Shown: positions 14,142 through 22,257 of the stretch, in pieces | Layout of the letters: each line of letters starts with the position of its first letter | How positions within the stretch are numbered: the first letter of the stretch is position 1 | Origin: JADFOJ01 sp041580235 | GTDB taxonomy: Bacteria > Planctomycetota > Phycisphaerae > Phycisphaerales > SM1A02 | Direction of reading: 5' to 3' | Length of the DNA stretch: 24,070 bases | Assembly (NCBI GenBank): GCA_041580235.1 | Contig: JBFGEG010000053.1 | Span: 1-24,070 of the forward strand | Translations under genes and position numbers: made by a program | The notes under the pieces: generated by a model | What the model was told of the DNA's origin: nothing | Seen by the model: the letters and a program-made list of their open reading frames with translations, nothing else | The model's database searches: none

Positions 14142-14945
14142 ATGTCCATGCACACCGCCGGAAAGAGACTTATCGCGCTCGGCGCCGTGTTCGTGCTGTG
14201 TACGACCACGCTTGCCCAGAGCGACCGGGATCTCCGCGAGGAGAACCAGCGGCTGCAGACCGAGGTCAACGATCTGCAGCGCGAGCTGGAAGCGGCCGAG
14301 AAGCTGATCGCCCGGCTCCAGGAGGAGCTCAAGGGTCTCAGGACGCTTGCACCTGCCGGCCCGACGACGCTGCCCGCGCCGCCGGTGTCGATCGACGAGT
14401 CGATCCCGAGTGCCAGCCCCCGCGCCCTGCTGAGAGCGATGAAGGAGAGCTATCGCGAGGCGACCCTCGACCTGGAGATGGGCGACCCTCGCACCGCCCC
14501 GGGCCGGCGGCAGCAGGCCGCGTACGTGCGGGCCGTGGAAACCTGGGCGAAGCGCATCCGGCGGGAGCTCAAGACCGCCGTCGAGTGGACGGTTCAGATC
14601 GTCCCGATGACGCACCAGACACGCGAGCCGGGCGAGCTGCTGGTCTGGGCGTTGGATCCGGTGACCGGGACCCGGCTCGGCGACTCCTTCATGGTCCGGC
14701 TCAACAAGGCGACGCGTCACAAGCTCGGCCAGCTCGCCGAGCGGGCCGAGCTCGACGAGCTGGTGCTGCGCGGGGTGCTCCTGCCGCAGGTGACGATCAA
14801 CCTCGATCGCCATGAGGTCGGGCCGTTCGACAACCCGCCGTTCATCGGTCCCTACGCGGAGTTCGGGCTCATCGTCGAGTCGTCAAGCCTGAGCCTCCCG
14901 CACCCGCAGCAGAACCCGCCGAAGACGCCGGGTGCGGGAACCTAG
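14142..14945 (+). CDS. Secreted coiled-coil protein, unknown function
   Basis: The 267-aa protein has a Sec signal peptide (about 1-25, basic KR then a hydrophobic core, cleavage likely after TTLA). A heptad-type coiled coil follows at about 27-67 (REENQRLQTEVNDLQREL), then a Pro-rich linker and a globular part of about 170 residues (WAKRIRRELKTAVEWTVQIV, ELLVWALDPVTGTRLGDSF). I do not recognise the C-terminal domain. The ATG at 14142 has GGAAG 8 nt upstream; a second in-frame ATG lies two codons later. The gene stands alone on the plus strand, divergent from the MoxR/vWA operon and convergent with the nrnA-like gene. Export makes a periplasmic or envelope role likely. Confidence 0.8.
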   Translation: MSMHTAGKRLIALGAVFVLCTTTLAQSDRDLREENQRLQTEVNDLQRELEAAEKLIARLQEELKGLRTLAPAGPTTLPAPPVSIDESIPSASPRALLRAMKESYREATLDLEMGDPRTAPGRRQQAAYVRAVETWAKRIRRELKTAVEWTVQIVPMTHQTREPGELLVWALDPVTGTRLGDSFMVRLNKATRHKLGQLAERAELDELVLRGVLLPQVTINLDRHEVGPFDNPPFIGPYAEFGLIVESSSLSLPHPQQNPPKTPGAGT

Positions 14946-14968
14946 GACGAAGGGACGGAGACGCGGAG
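14945..14968. repeat. Second octamer tandem repeat
   Basis: Three units, GGACGAAG, GGACGGAG and ACGCGGAG, stand head to tail starting at the last base of the preceding stop codon. Read on the minus strand they match the units at 2082-2121 (CTCCGCGT, CTCCGTCC, CTTCGTCC). They fill about half of the 42-nt gap between two convergent genes. Confidence 0.55.
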
Positions 14969-14969
14969 G

Positions 14970-14984
14970 GGAGGATGAGCCTCC
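14970..14984. terminator. Small hairpin between convergent genes
   Basis: GGAGG (14970-14974) and CCTCC (14980-14984) form a 5-bp stem with a 5-nt loop, extendable by a G-T pair. It sits in the 42-nt gap between convergent stops and could terminate in both directions. No T-tract is present. Confidence 0.25.
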
Positions 14985-14987
14985 TAC

Positions 14988-16055
14988 TCAGGTCGATGCG
15001 TGGCAGTTCTTTTCCAGCGCTTCGATCAGCGCTGCGCGAGCCTCATCGGCGTCCATGCTCACGCCGGCGCCGGCCGCGTGCATGTGACCGCCGCCGCCGA
15101 ACTGCTGCGCCAGCAGGTTCACGTCCACCCCGGCCGGGCACTCCAGGCCGGGCAGGTTGGGCTTGGAGCGGAAGCTCAGCTTGGTGCGCTTGGGCGCGGC
15201 TTCGGCCAGCAGGATCGACACCCGGATCGTGCGGACCGTCATGGGCGTGTTCACCAGCTCGGAGATGTCCTGCACCGCCCCGCCGGTTTCCCGGAAGTCT
15301 TGGGGTCGAAGCGACATGATGGCCACCGTGCCGTCGAGGACAAGCTGCAGCGACGCCAGGGCCCGCGCCTGCAGCGCCAGCCGTTGCGGGCGAAACGTCT
15401 CCTCGATGGTCTGGTACAGCCGTGGCTTGTCCACGCCCAGCTCGAGCAGCCGCGCCGCCAGGACGAGGGCCCGAGCATCGGCGCTGGAGTACCGGAACCA
15501 ACCCGTGTCGGTGGCCAGCCCCACGAAGATCGCCTCCGCCACGCCGCCGTTGCCGGCCGTGAGCTCACAGCCCATGGCCTCCAGCAGCGGCACGAGGACC
15601 TGCGTCGTCGACGCGGCGGTCGTATCGATCAGACGCATCGATGCCACGTCATCGCCCTTGGCGTGATGGTCGATGCCCACGACGCGGTCGTAACGGTCAC
15701 GGAGCCAATCCGCGATCGGCTCGAGCTGTGACCACGAGCCGGTGTCGAGCACGATCACGAGGTCGTAGTCACCGGCCGGCGGCTTATGGTCCGCAAGCTG
15801 GTACGGCGTGTCGCCGGCGATGTCCCTCAGTCGCTCCTCCAGCGGACCCATCAGGTAGACATCCGCCTCGATGTCCTTCGCCTCGAGGGCGCGCCGCATC
15901 GCCAGGGTCGACCCGATGGCGTCGCCGTCCGGCTTCGTGTGCGTGGTGAGCAGAACCCGTCGGGCCGACGAGATCCGCTCGGCGATCTGCTCAACCGTGG
16001 CGTTCGAGCGGTACTCGTTCATCATCAGGCACCCGTTGGTCGTCTGTGTGCTCAT
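14988..16055 (-). CDS. nrnA: DHH-family phosphoesterase, NrnA-like
   Basis: The 355-aa protein has the four DHH motifs: HTKPDGDAIGS (39-49), VLDTG (102-106), GIDHH (127-131) and ATDTG (181-185). The DHHA1 motif FGGGGHMHAAG (319-329) follows. All metal-binding Asp/His residues are present. NrnA enzymes degrade 2-5 nt RNA and dephosphorylate pAp in the cytoplasm using Mn2+; length and motif order fit this branch, not RecJ. It follows ribF on the same strand, and nrnA and ribF are often near each other in the rbfA-truB region. The annotated ATG lies 65 nt inside ribF; ATG codons at residues 11 and 12 give shorter overlap and similar start quality, so the true start is open. Confidence 0.9.
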   Translation of the reverse strand: MSTQTTNGCLMMNEYRSNATVEQIAERISSARRVLLTTHTKPDGDAIGSTLAMRRALEAKDIEADVYLMGPLEERLRDIAGDTPYQLADHKPPAGDYDLVIVLDTGSWSQLEPIADWLRDRYDRVVGIDHHAKGDDVASMRLIDTTAASTTQVLVPLLEAMGCELTAGNGGVAEAIFVGLATDTGWFRYSSADARALVLAARLLELGVDKPRLYQTIEETFRPQRLALQARALASLQLVLDGTVAIMSLRPQDFRETGGAVQDISELVNTPMTVRTIRVSILLAEAAPKRTKLSFRSKPNLPGLECPAGVDVNLLAQQFGGGGHMHAAGAGVSMDADEARAALIEALEKNCHAST

Positions 16056-16980
16056 CGTTCAAACGGCCGGCGTGCATTGCCGACATCTCTTCCACGCGTC
16101 GCAGATCGCGGCGGATCTGCTCGATCAGGGGCTCGATGCTGTCGTAGGTGAGCTGGTCCCGAAGCCAGTCGTGGAGCTCCACCCGGATCGTCCAGCCATA
16201 TTCATCGGTGCGGGGCCGGTACCCGATGAGATGAGCTTCGCAGACTCTGGGGTTTTCTCCGAATGTCGGCTTGGTCCCGATGCTCACCGCGGCCGGATAT
16301 CGGGTGCCGTCGTGACCGGTCGCACGTCCGTAGTAGATCCCGTCGGCGGGCAGCAGGACCGGGCAGTCACCGAGGTTGGCGGTGGGGACGCCCAGCTCGG
16401 CCCCGCCCCGCCCGTCTCCGCGCGCGACCGGACCACACACGACGTAAGGATGACCCAGCAACGCGGCCGCGTCGCGGACCCGTCCGTGACGTACCAGCCA
16501 GCGAACGAGCGAGCTGGTGACCCGGACCTCCGACTGATCCGAGATCGCGGCGTACACGTCATCGACGACGACCGTGCGGTATCCGAACCGCGGCTCGAGC
16601 TGGCGGAGCGTGTCGATCGAGCCGGCGCGGCCGCGCCCGAATCGGAAATCGCGGCCTTCGACGATGAACTGCGGCGCGTGCTCGGCGGCGATCCACTCCA
16701 GGAACGACTCCGGCGATCGGTGGAGCAGCTCGACGGTCGGCTCGAGGGCGACGACGTCGTCAGCCCCGGCGTCCGTCAGCCAGCGGCGGCGCTGCCTGAA
16801 CGTGGACAGGAGCGGCGGCGCCGACTCGGGCCGCAGCACGCGGAGCGGATGGGGATCGAAGGTGAGGGCCGCAACCTGCCCATCTTCCCCCACCGCCGCC
16901 CGTGCCTGCTTCACGAGCTCGGCATGCCCGAGGTGCACGCCGTCGAAAGCGCCGATCGTGATCGCCCGGCCCCTAGACAT
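15991..16980 (-). CDS. ribF: Bifunctional riboflavin kinase / FAD synthetase
   Basis: The 329-aa protein has an N-terminal nucleotidyltransferase domain with ITIGAFDGVHLGH (7-19), TFDPHP (40-45) and VEGRDFRFGRGRAG (107-120). A C-terminal riboflavin kinase domain follows, with LGVPTANL (196-203), DGIYYGRA and the EAHLIGY region (248-254). It phosphorylates riboflavin to FMN and adenylates FMN to FAD in the cytoplasm. Length is close to the usual 310 aa; the last 25-30 residues (HTDDQRVPDDERVPLERHG) look like an unstructured extension and are the part that overlaps the next gene. ATG at 16978-16980 precedes the conserved core by only a few residues, so the start is probably right. Confidence 0.95.
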   Translation of the reverse strand: MSRGRAITIGAFDGVHLGHAELVKQARAAVGEDGQVAALTFDPHPLRVLRPESAPPLLSTFRQRRRWLTDAGADDVVALEPTVELLHRSPESFLEWIAAEHAPQFIVEGRDFRFGRGRAGSIDTLRQLEPRFGYRTVVVDDVYAAISDQSEVRVTSSLVRWLVRHGRVRDAAALLGHPYVVCGPVARGDGRGGAELGVPTANLGDCPVLLPADGIYYGRATGHDGTRYPAAVSIGTKPTFGENPRVCEAHLIGYRPRTDEYGWTIRVELHDWLRDQLTYDSIEPLIEQIRRDLRRVEEMSAMHAGRLNDEHTDDQRVPDDERVPLERHG

Positions 16981-17068
16981 GAGCGTTCACCATAGGCAAG
17001 ACCATCGGTCTGGCCAACCGGTGCCCGTAAGATGGCACTCGGGCCAACCGCAGGCGAGGAGGGCAGCG
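16981..17068. promoter_or_regulatory. Divergent spacer with direct and inverted repeats
   Basis: This 88-nt region separates ribF (minus) from the lipoprotein gene (plus). GGCCAACCG occurs twice in direct orientation (17012-17020 and 17042-17050), 30 nt apart. Between the copies lies a small inverted repeat, GTGCC (17021-17025) and GGCAC (17034-17038). GAGGAGGG (17056-17063) is the ribosome-binding site of the plus-strand gene. The repeats could be a regulator site; no FMN riboswitch was recognised. Confidence 0.3.
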
Positions 17069-18973
17069 ATGCGGAGAGGCAGGTGCGGCGGCGTGATGAA
17101 CCGGGCGCCGGGGTCGTGCGTGCTGCTGGCGGTGCTGGCCGGCTGCGCCGGACCCCCGCGGGCCGAGTCGGTCGGGTGGTCCGATCCGGTCACCTTCAAC
17201 GCGGAGCTGGCTTACCTCGAATCCGTCGTGGAGAGCACGCCCCCGCAGGACCCGCGACTGGCCTTTCTCCTGCTGGCGGAATACCTCAACGCCAATCGCG
17301 TGCACGACGGCATCATCTTCTTTCAGACACAGCTGGATGGAGGCGGGCAGCTCGATGATCGCGGCCGCGCGGTGTATCTCAGCTGCCTTGGGATCCTGCG
17401 CGGCCGCTACGCGGACCGGATCAACCTGGCCGAGCGCAGCCGGTGGGTCCAAGAGACGACGGTGATGCTGGAGCAGGCGCGGGTGCTCACCGGCAACGAC
17501 GATTACCTCGTGCGCTTCTCCATCGCGCTGGTCTACGCGCAGCTCCCGTCGCGGTTCAATAAGCGGGCCCAGGCCTACCACGACCTGCGCTGGCTGGTCA
17601 TCAACAGGGCCCGCGCGCCGGAGCCCGGGCTCGTGCGTGAGGTGTACTTTCAGCTCGCCCTGATGCACGAAGGCGACGGGGACGCGGAGCTCGCGGCCCA
17701 GTACCTGACGCGTGCAGGTTACGAAGGGCTCGATCGTACGACGATGCTGCTCACCTCGTTCGCCGAAGACGCAACAACCGGTCACACCTTCCACCCCCGT
17801 CGCCTCGCGGAGGTCGTGCCGGGGAGAGTCTTCGTCCTCAGCGGATTCGAGTTCACCGAGCACCACTTCATCGTCTCCGCCGACGGGCAGGAGCTCATCG
17901 CCATCGATGCCGGCACCCGCCCCGACTCCGCCGAGGCCGCCTATCGCGCCCTGCTTCGGCAGGTGGGCGACCTGCCGCCCCTGACCACGGTCTTCTTCAC
18001 GCACGCGCACTGGGATCACATCGGCGGTCACCGGTTCTTCCGGCGTCTCAACCCCGAAGTGATCTTCTACGCCCGGGACAACTACCGCGCCGAGCTGGAC
18101 ATGGTCGTGCAGGCGGAGATTCCGTTCAGCTACTTCTTCGGGGCGACCTACGACAACGAGCTCATCTCGGACTTCCGGCCCGACGTGACCGTCGCCCAGC
18201 GCAGCGAGGTGTACCGAGGCGGCACGCGGTTCGAGCTCATTCCCGTGCCCGGCGGCGAGACGCCCGACGGCATGTTCATCTTCATGCCCGACGACGGTGT
18301 CCTGTTCGTCGGGGACTTCATCATGCCCTTCCTGGGAGCTCCCTTCTTCGAGGAGGGCAGCATCCCGGGCCTGTTCGAGGCCATGGACATCGCGGCGAGC
18401 ATTGCGCCCGAGCACATCCTGCATGGGCACGAGACGCTGACCCGCAACTGGGACACGCCGCAGAAGCTCGTCGTGCTGAGGGTTCAGCTCCAATGGCTGC
18501 ACGAGCAGGTGCTCGCGGGCATCCGCGCCGGTCTCAGCCGCGGGGACCTTCACCGGATGAACCTGATCCCGCCGGGGCTCTACGAGCACCCCGAGACCCA
18601 GCTGATCTACCTCATCATGCGTGAGAACTTCATCAACCGTGCCTTCGACCAGAACGTGGGCTACTGGCACGCCGACGGCACGGGGCTCGACGACCTGGGC
18701 CGGGCCGAATATGGTGCGATGCTGACGACGTATCTCGACCTGTCACCCCGCGCGCTGGCGGGGGCCATCGAGAAGATGATCGAGGCGGGGGACCACCACC
18801 TTGCCGCGCGGCTGGCGGACTGGGCCCTGGTCGCATACCCCGACGCGCCGCGGCTGGAGAACCTCAGACGCGAGGCGTACCTCAAGCTCAAGGAGAAGTA
18901 CCAGTTCGCCAACCCCTTCAAATTCATCATCTACTCGGAGCTGGCCGGCGACGAGACGCCCCAGCTGGAATGA
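17069..18973 (+). CDS. MBL-fold lipoprotein, alkylsulfatase-like
   Basis: The 634-aa protein has a lipobox LAGC (Cys26). An alpha-helical, TPR-like region (about 40-235) is followed by a metallo-beta-lactamase fold (about 247-460) with THAHWDH (311-317), a Glu-containing loop PGGETPDGM, VGDF (Asp416) and HGHE (452-455). The C-terminal part (about 555-634) resembles the alkylsulfatase dimerisation domain (FINRAFDQNVGYW). The Glu in the third loop, where most MBL enzymes have His, matches the TEAP-type motif of SdsA1-like alkylsulfatases as I recall it. The SCP2-like C-terminal domain of those enzymes is absent. A surface hydrolase of sulfate esters or similar compounds is inferred. The start is set by GAGGAGGG, 5 nt upstream. 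Confidence 0.88.
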   Translation: MRRGRCGGVMNRAPGSCVLLAVLAGCAGPPRAESVGWSDPVTFNAELAYLESVVESTPPQDPRLAFLLLAEYLNANRVHDGIIFFQTQLDGGGQLDDRGRAVYLSCLGILRGRYADRINLAERSRWVQETTVMLEQARVLTGNDDYLVRFSIALVYAQLPSRFNKRAQAYHDLRWLVINRARAPEPGLVREVYFQLALMHEGDGDAELAAQYLTRAGYEGLDRTTMLLTSFAEDATTGHTFHPRRLAEVVPGRVFVLSGFEFTEHHFIVSADGQELIAIDAGTRPDSAEAAYRALLRQVGDLPPLTTVFFTHAHWDHIGGHRFFRRLNPEVIFYARDNYRAELDMVVQAEIPFSYFFGATYDNELISDFRPDVTVAQRSEVYRGGTRFELIPVPGGETPDGMFIFMPDDGVLFVGDFIMPFLGAPFFEEGSIPGLFEAMDIAASIAPEHILHGHETLTRNWDTPQKLVVLRVQLQWLHEQVLAGIRAGLSRGDLHRMNLIPPGLYEHPETQLIYLIMRENFINRAFDQNVGYWHADGTGLDDLGRAEYGAMLTTYLDLSPRALAGAIEKMIEAGDHHLAARLADWALVAYPDAPRLENLRREAYLKLKEKYQFANPFKFIIYSELAGDETPQLE

Positions 18974-18983
18974 CGGAGCTGCG

Positions 18984-19265
18984 ATGAGCGACGAACAGCC
19001 CACCCCCGACAAGAGCTCGCTCGACGCGGCCAATCTCAAGCGGGCCATGAAGGCGTTTCGAAAACGCATCAAGCTCACGCGTCTCAACGAGGAGTCGAAG
19101 CTCGGCCGCAACCCGCTCACCAGCGGCAAAAAGTCGCAGGTCGTGGCCATCATGCCCCCCCACCAGTACCCGCCCGAGATCTGGCAGGAGCTGGTCAGCC
19201 AGGGCAAGCTCAAGGACGCCGGCGGGGGCTTCTACGAGCTGCCGGAACCCGACAGCACGCCGTAA
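18984..19265 (+). CDS. Small basic protein, unknown function
   Basis: The 93-aa protein has an acidic N-terminus (MSDEQPTPDKSS), a strongly basic middle (LKRAMKAFRKRIKLTRLNEE) and a compact tail (PPHQYPPEIWQELVSQGKL, then GGGFYELP). It has no signal peptide or membrane segment and is probably cytoplasmic. The tail looks like a small helical fold, and nucleic-acid binding is possible from the charge pattern but not shown. It begins 10 nt after the stop of the MBL lipoprotein gene, with GGAG 5 nt before its ATG, so it is probably cotranscribed. I do not recognise the family, although the composition looks that of a conserved protein and not of a chance frame. Confidence 0.8.
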   Translation: MSDEQPTPDKSSLDAANLKRAMKAFRKRIKLTRLNEESKLGRNPLTSGKKSQVVAIMPPHQYPPEIWQELVSQGKLKDAGGGFYELPEPDSTP

Positions 19266-19324
19266 GAAAGGCTCGTGTCCGGCCGCCATCGGCACGATAC
19301 AAGCACGGTCCGGCGTGGAGATCC

Positions 19325-20410
19325 GTGGGGGTCGGCGTGAGGAAGTTCCTGCTGCTGCTGTTCGTGTTCGTGGTCGTCCTTCTCTGCGTCGCGGGGCTGG
19401 TTGCGGTCACCATGCCGACCAGCGCCCTGGAGGCCCGGGTCGCCCTCGATGCCGCGATGAGCGAGTGGACGGCGCTGGGTGGGTTAGCGGACCCGCCCAA
19501 GCCCGCCCCCGTCGCCCGCAAGGACAACGCCGCCGTCCTGTACGGGCGCGCGTTCGCCATGCTCCGGCCCCGCGCCGGCGAGCCGCAGCTCGCCCCCCTG
19601 GCGGACGCGGCTCGCGTCGGCCAGGACACCGACGAGCGTGCCAACGCCGTCGCCGTCGCCCGCGAGGCGGCGGCCAGACCCGACTGCGTGTGGGACACAA
19701 CCGCGTTCGACGGCGTGGACGTCACCCGGCTGGCCGGCGCGATCGCCGCCGCGGCCGCGGCCCGGGCCGAGCAGGGCGACACGGTGACGACCCTCGAGCA
19801 CGTCGAGGCCCTTCGCGGCCTGGCCCGCCACCTCCGCGCGGATCCGCGAATCGAGCTGTTCGTGTACTCCCTGCTCGTGGAGAACGCCGCGCTGGACGCG
19901 CTGGTGCTGACGTTTCGGGATCGGGACCTGCCGATCGAGCATGCCCCCGGCCTGCTCAGTCACGAGGACTACCGCGAGCTGGCCCACCAGGCGCTGGTGC
20001 GTCACGGCGCGGTGGGGCTCAAGCGAATCGACGAGCAGGAGCACCGCGAGGAGCGAATCCTCCAGGACAAGGCCGACTTCCTGCGCTGGATGAGCGACCA
20101 GCTGCGGGCGCTGCGTCGCCCCTACACCGCCGGTGAGGTTCCCGGTGCGTCCGGCGAGACGCCCCGGTGGATGAGCCTGCTGACGATCTATCCCGACCGC
20201 AAGCTCATCTTCGCCACCGAAGCCCGGGCCCGGCTGCTGGGGGTGGCGGTGGACCTTCGCGCCTGGGAGGCGAGGCACGGCGAGTACCCGGCGACGTGGC
20301 CGATGCCCGCCGACCCCTTCTCCGGGAAGCCGCTGTGCTATGAACGCCGCAACGAGGGGTTCGTGCTCTCCAGCGAGGCGGGCTTCGTGACGGACTGGGC
20401 CTGGGACTGA
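19325..20410 (+). CDS. Membrane-anchored protein, unknown function
   Basis: The 361-aa protein begins with a basic residue pair and one hydrophobic segment (about 6-29, RKFLLLLFVFVVVLLCVAGL), probably an uncleaved anchor. A mainly helical, Ala- and Arg-rich domain follows, and the C-terminus carries DPFSGKPLCYERRNEGFVLSS (quoted in part; about 330-350). A DPFSGKPL-type ending followed by a display-style strand is something I associate with planctomycete secreted proteins related to pseudopilin-like outputs; this is memory, not a search. The start used is GTG 19325, with GGAG 4 nt upstream. GTG 19337 is an alternative that begins right at the anchor. It follows the 93-aa gene by 59 nt. Confidence 0.75.
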   Translation: MGVGVRKFLLLLFVFVVVLLCVAGLVAVTMPTSALEARVALDAAMSEWTALGGLADPPKPAPVARKDNAAVLYGRAFAMLRPRAGEPQLAPLADAARVGQDTDERANAVAVAREAAARPDCVWDTTAFDGVDVTRLAGAIAAAAAARAEQGDTVTTLEHVEALRGLARHLRADPRIELFVYSLLVENAALDALVLTFRDRDLPIEHAPGLLSHEDYRELAHQALVRHGAVGLKRIDEQEHREERILQDKADFLRWMSDQLRALRRPYTAGEVPGASGETPRWMSLLTIYPDRKLIFATEARARLLGVAVDLRAWEARHGEYPATWPMPADPFSGKPLCYERRNEGFVLSSEAGFVTDWAWD

Positions 20411-20416
20411 GCCGGA

Positions 20417-20438
20417 CCGGGTGCTCAAAGTAGCCCGG
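20417..20438. terminator. Hairpin across the convergent gene ends
   Basis: CCGGG (20417-20421) and CCCGG (20434-20438) can pair around a 12-nt loop that includes the stop codon of the phosphate transporter gene. An alternative pairing (GCCGG 20411-20415 with CCGGC 20435-20439) is also possible. The two genes converge here with a 14-nt gap. There is no T-tract, so this is weak evidence. Confidence 0.22.
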
Positions 20439-21537
20439 CCACGCCGTACGCAAGCACGAGCCCCAGCGGCAGCGTCACCACCCAGGCCATGATGATCCGG
20501 CCCACGACCTTCCAGTGGGCGTGGCGGGTCCACACGCCGATCCCGAAGATCGCACCCGTTGACACGTGCGTGGTGGAGACGGGCATACCCAGCACCGACG
20601 CACCGATCACCATCGTGCTGCCGACGAGGTTGGCGACGAATCCCTGTCCCCGGTTCATCGTCGTGATGCGCTCGCCCATGGTGACGGCGATGCGGCGCGA
20701 GTGAATCAGCCCCCCGGCCGCCATGGCCGCGGCCACGGTGACGAGGCCGACTCCGGCCGAGACACCCGACCATGAGGCGGCCACGAGCAGGGCCATGATC
20801 TTGGGCGTGTCGTTGAGGCCGCGGGCGAAACCCAGGGCGAGGCCGGACACCAGGTGCAGGCTGTCGACGATCCGGTGCGCCGGCAGGCCGACCACGTGAC
20901 CGTGATAACGCCGGGCGCAGCTGCTCGCCTGGTCGGCGGTGAGCTCGACGCCGGTGCGGGCGAGAACCATGACGCCTTGGGGGGTCGTCGCCACCGGCTC
21001 GACGCGTCGGGCCAGGCAGACGCAGGTTGTCTGCTCGACGCCGAGTCGCCGCCGCGCGAGCCGCGTGACCGGGTAGAGGCACGCCGCCGCCCCCGCGGCC
21101 ACAAACGGGCTCGCCAGCAGCGGCGCCACGAATCGCTCGCCCAGGCCCGACCACCTCAATTCGCCCGGAGCGAGGGCGAGGCCCGCGCCGACGAGCCCGC
21201 CGATCAGCGCGTGCGTGGTCGAGACCGGCATCCCGAATCGGGTGGCCAACAGCACGGTGCCCGCCGCGCCGAGACCGACCGCGGCCAGGAACCTGGAATC
21301 GGCGACGGCGGCGTCGGGAAGCAGGCCCTTGCCGCCGAAGGCCTTGAGCAGCGCCGCGGCGAGCAGGACCGACGCCAGCGAGCCGGCGATCTGAGCCGCC
21401 GTGGCCAGCCCCAGAGCGGCCCGGTAGCCCAGCGCCGACGAGCCGTAGATCGTCGCCACCGGCTTGAAGTTGTCGTTGGCCCCGTTGGCGTAGCTCAGAA
21501 GCAGCGCCGCGAGGATGAGGATGCCGATCGTGGCCAT
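20425..21537 (-). CDS. PiT-family inorganic phosphate transporter
   Basis: The 370-aa polytopic membrane protein has the duplicated PiT signatures: NGANDNFKPVAT (18-29) and GLNDTPKI (240-247). Two copies of PVSTTH stand at 104-109 and 319-324. These proteins import phosphate with a cation. A soluble insertion between the halves (about 160-222) carries three Cys (172, 174, 207), in a Cys-x-Cys and a later ARRYHGHVVG context. I chose ATG 21535-21537 because the N-terminus then begins at the first membrane helix; GGAGG lies 12 nt upstream, rather far. An upstream ATG at 21651 adds a low-quality extension. It follows the 164-aa gene by 56 nt. No phoU-like gene adjoins it. Confidence 0.93.
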   Translation of the reverse strand: MATIGILILAALLLSYANGANDNFKPVATIYGSSALGYRAALGLATAAQIAGSLASVLLAAALLKAFGGKGLLPDAAVADSRFLAAVGLGAAGTVLLATRFGMPVSTTHALIGGLVGAGLALAPGELRWSGLGERFVAPLLASPFVAAGAAACLYPVTRLARRRLGVEQTTCVCLARRVEPVATTPQGVMVLARTGVELTADQASSCARRYHGHVVGLPAHRIVDSLHLVSGLALGFARGLNDTPKIMALLVAASWSGVSAGVGLVTVAAAMAAGGLIHSRRIAVTMGERITTMNRGQGFVANLVGSTMVIGASVLGMPVSTTHVSTGAIFGIGVWTRHAHWKVVGRIIMAWVVTLPLGLVLAYGVAGLL

Positions 21538-21593
21538 CGCCGGGAGCAACCTCCGCGATGCGGCCAGTGTTCCCGGATTCGTGAGCCCGTCGG

Positions 21594-22088
21594 TCAGCCG
21601 TCGGGTGCGAGCGTGGTGTGATCCGTCGCATGCTCGTCGGCGACGAAGCATTGCGGGACCTCATGGGCGATGTAGGCCCGGCCCTCGTACTGCACGACGA
21701 TCAGGTCCTTGTCCGGGGTGGCCCCGGTGGCTTCCACCGGCGAGGAGAGCTCCTTCATGCGGCGGTCACCGCCGGAGAAAAAGAGCTTCGTGCTCTCGCC
21801 CTCCAGGAAGTGAACGGTCAGCTCGTTGGTGGGCGGCGAGAACAGCCTCAGGTCGAAGACCTTCCGCGGGTTCTCGAACGCCTCGTCGAGCCACTGGCAG
21901 ACGGATGCCACGTGGCGGGCGTCGGCGATCACCAGCTCGCGACCGGTGTCCGCGTACCGCACCTCGACGGCCACGGGCCGGTTCGGGGTGACGGGTCCCG
22001 CCGGCCGGCCCGACGACGTCACGCCCACGATGAACACGTAGGAGAGGGCTGCCCCCACCGCGGTCGCCAGTGCCGTGTCGCGCTTCAT
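21594..22088 (-). CDS. Small anchored or secreted protein, unknown function
   Basis: The 164-aa protein starts with MKR and a hydrophobic stretch (about 7-24), a signal peptide or anchor. A mixed alpha/beta domain follows, with VAVEVRYADTGRELVIAD, a helix around VCQWLDEAFENP, strand-rich ELTVHFLEGESTKLFFSGG, and YIAHEVPQCF near the end. No known family is recognised. Composition is protein-like, unlike the overlapping opposite-strand frame. It is the first gene of a likely two-gene unit with the phosphate transporter. Upstream is the 363-nt repeat-bearing gap, which should contain the promoter. The ATG at 22086-22088 lacks a well-placed ribosome-binding site (GGAG is about 13-15 nt away). Confidence 0.72.
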   Translation of the reverse strand: MKRDTALATAVGAALSYVFIVGVTSSGRPAGPVTPNRPVAVEVRYADTGRELVIADARHVASVCQWLDEAFENPRKVFDLRLFSPPTNELTVHFLEGESTKLFFSGGDRRMKELSSPVEATGATPDKDLIVVQYEGRAYIAHEVPQCFVADEHATDHTTLAPDG

Positions 22089-22257
22089 GGAATCCGGTTA
22101 CTCCAGCTCCGAGCCATTGGATATCTCGGCCATCGCGGCGCCGGCGGTGAGCGTCAGGCGCCGGCGATGCGCAGAAGCCCATAAGCTGCCCCGGAATCTC
22201 GGACGGCGTTGAGTTGGGATGCGTGGGGGAGTTTGCTGGGTGTAGGGGGTGGGCAAG

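Noticed and set aside
19484..21664. Minus-strand frame of 726 codons across two genes
   Set aside because: It is Arg/Gly/His-rich and spans both the anchored protein gene (opposite strand) and the phosphate transporter in another frame; no domain is seen.
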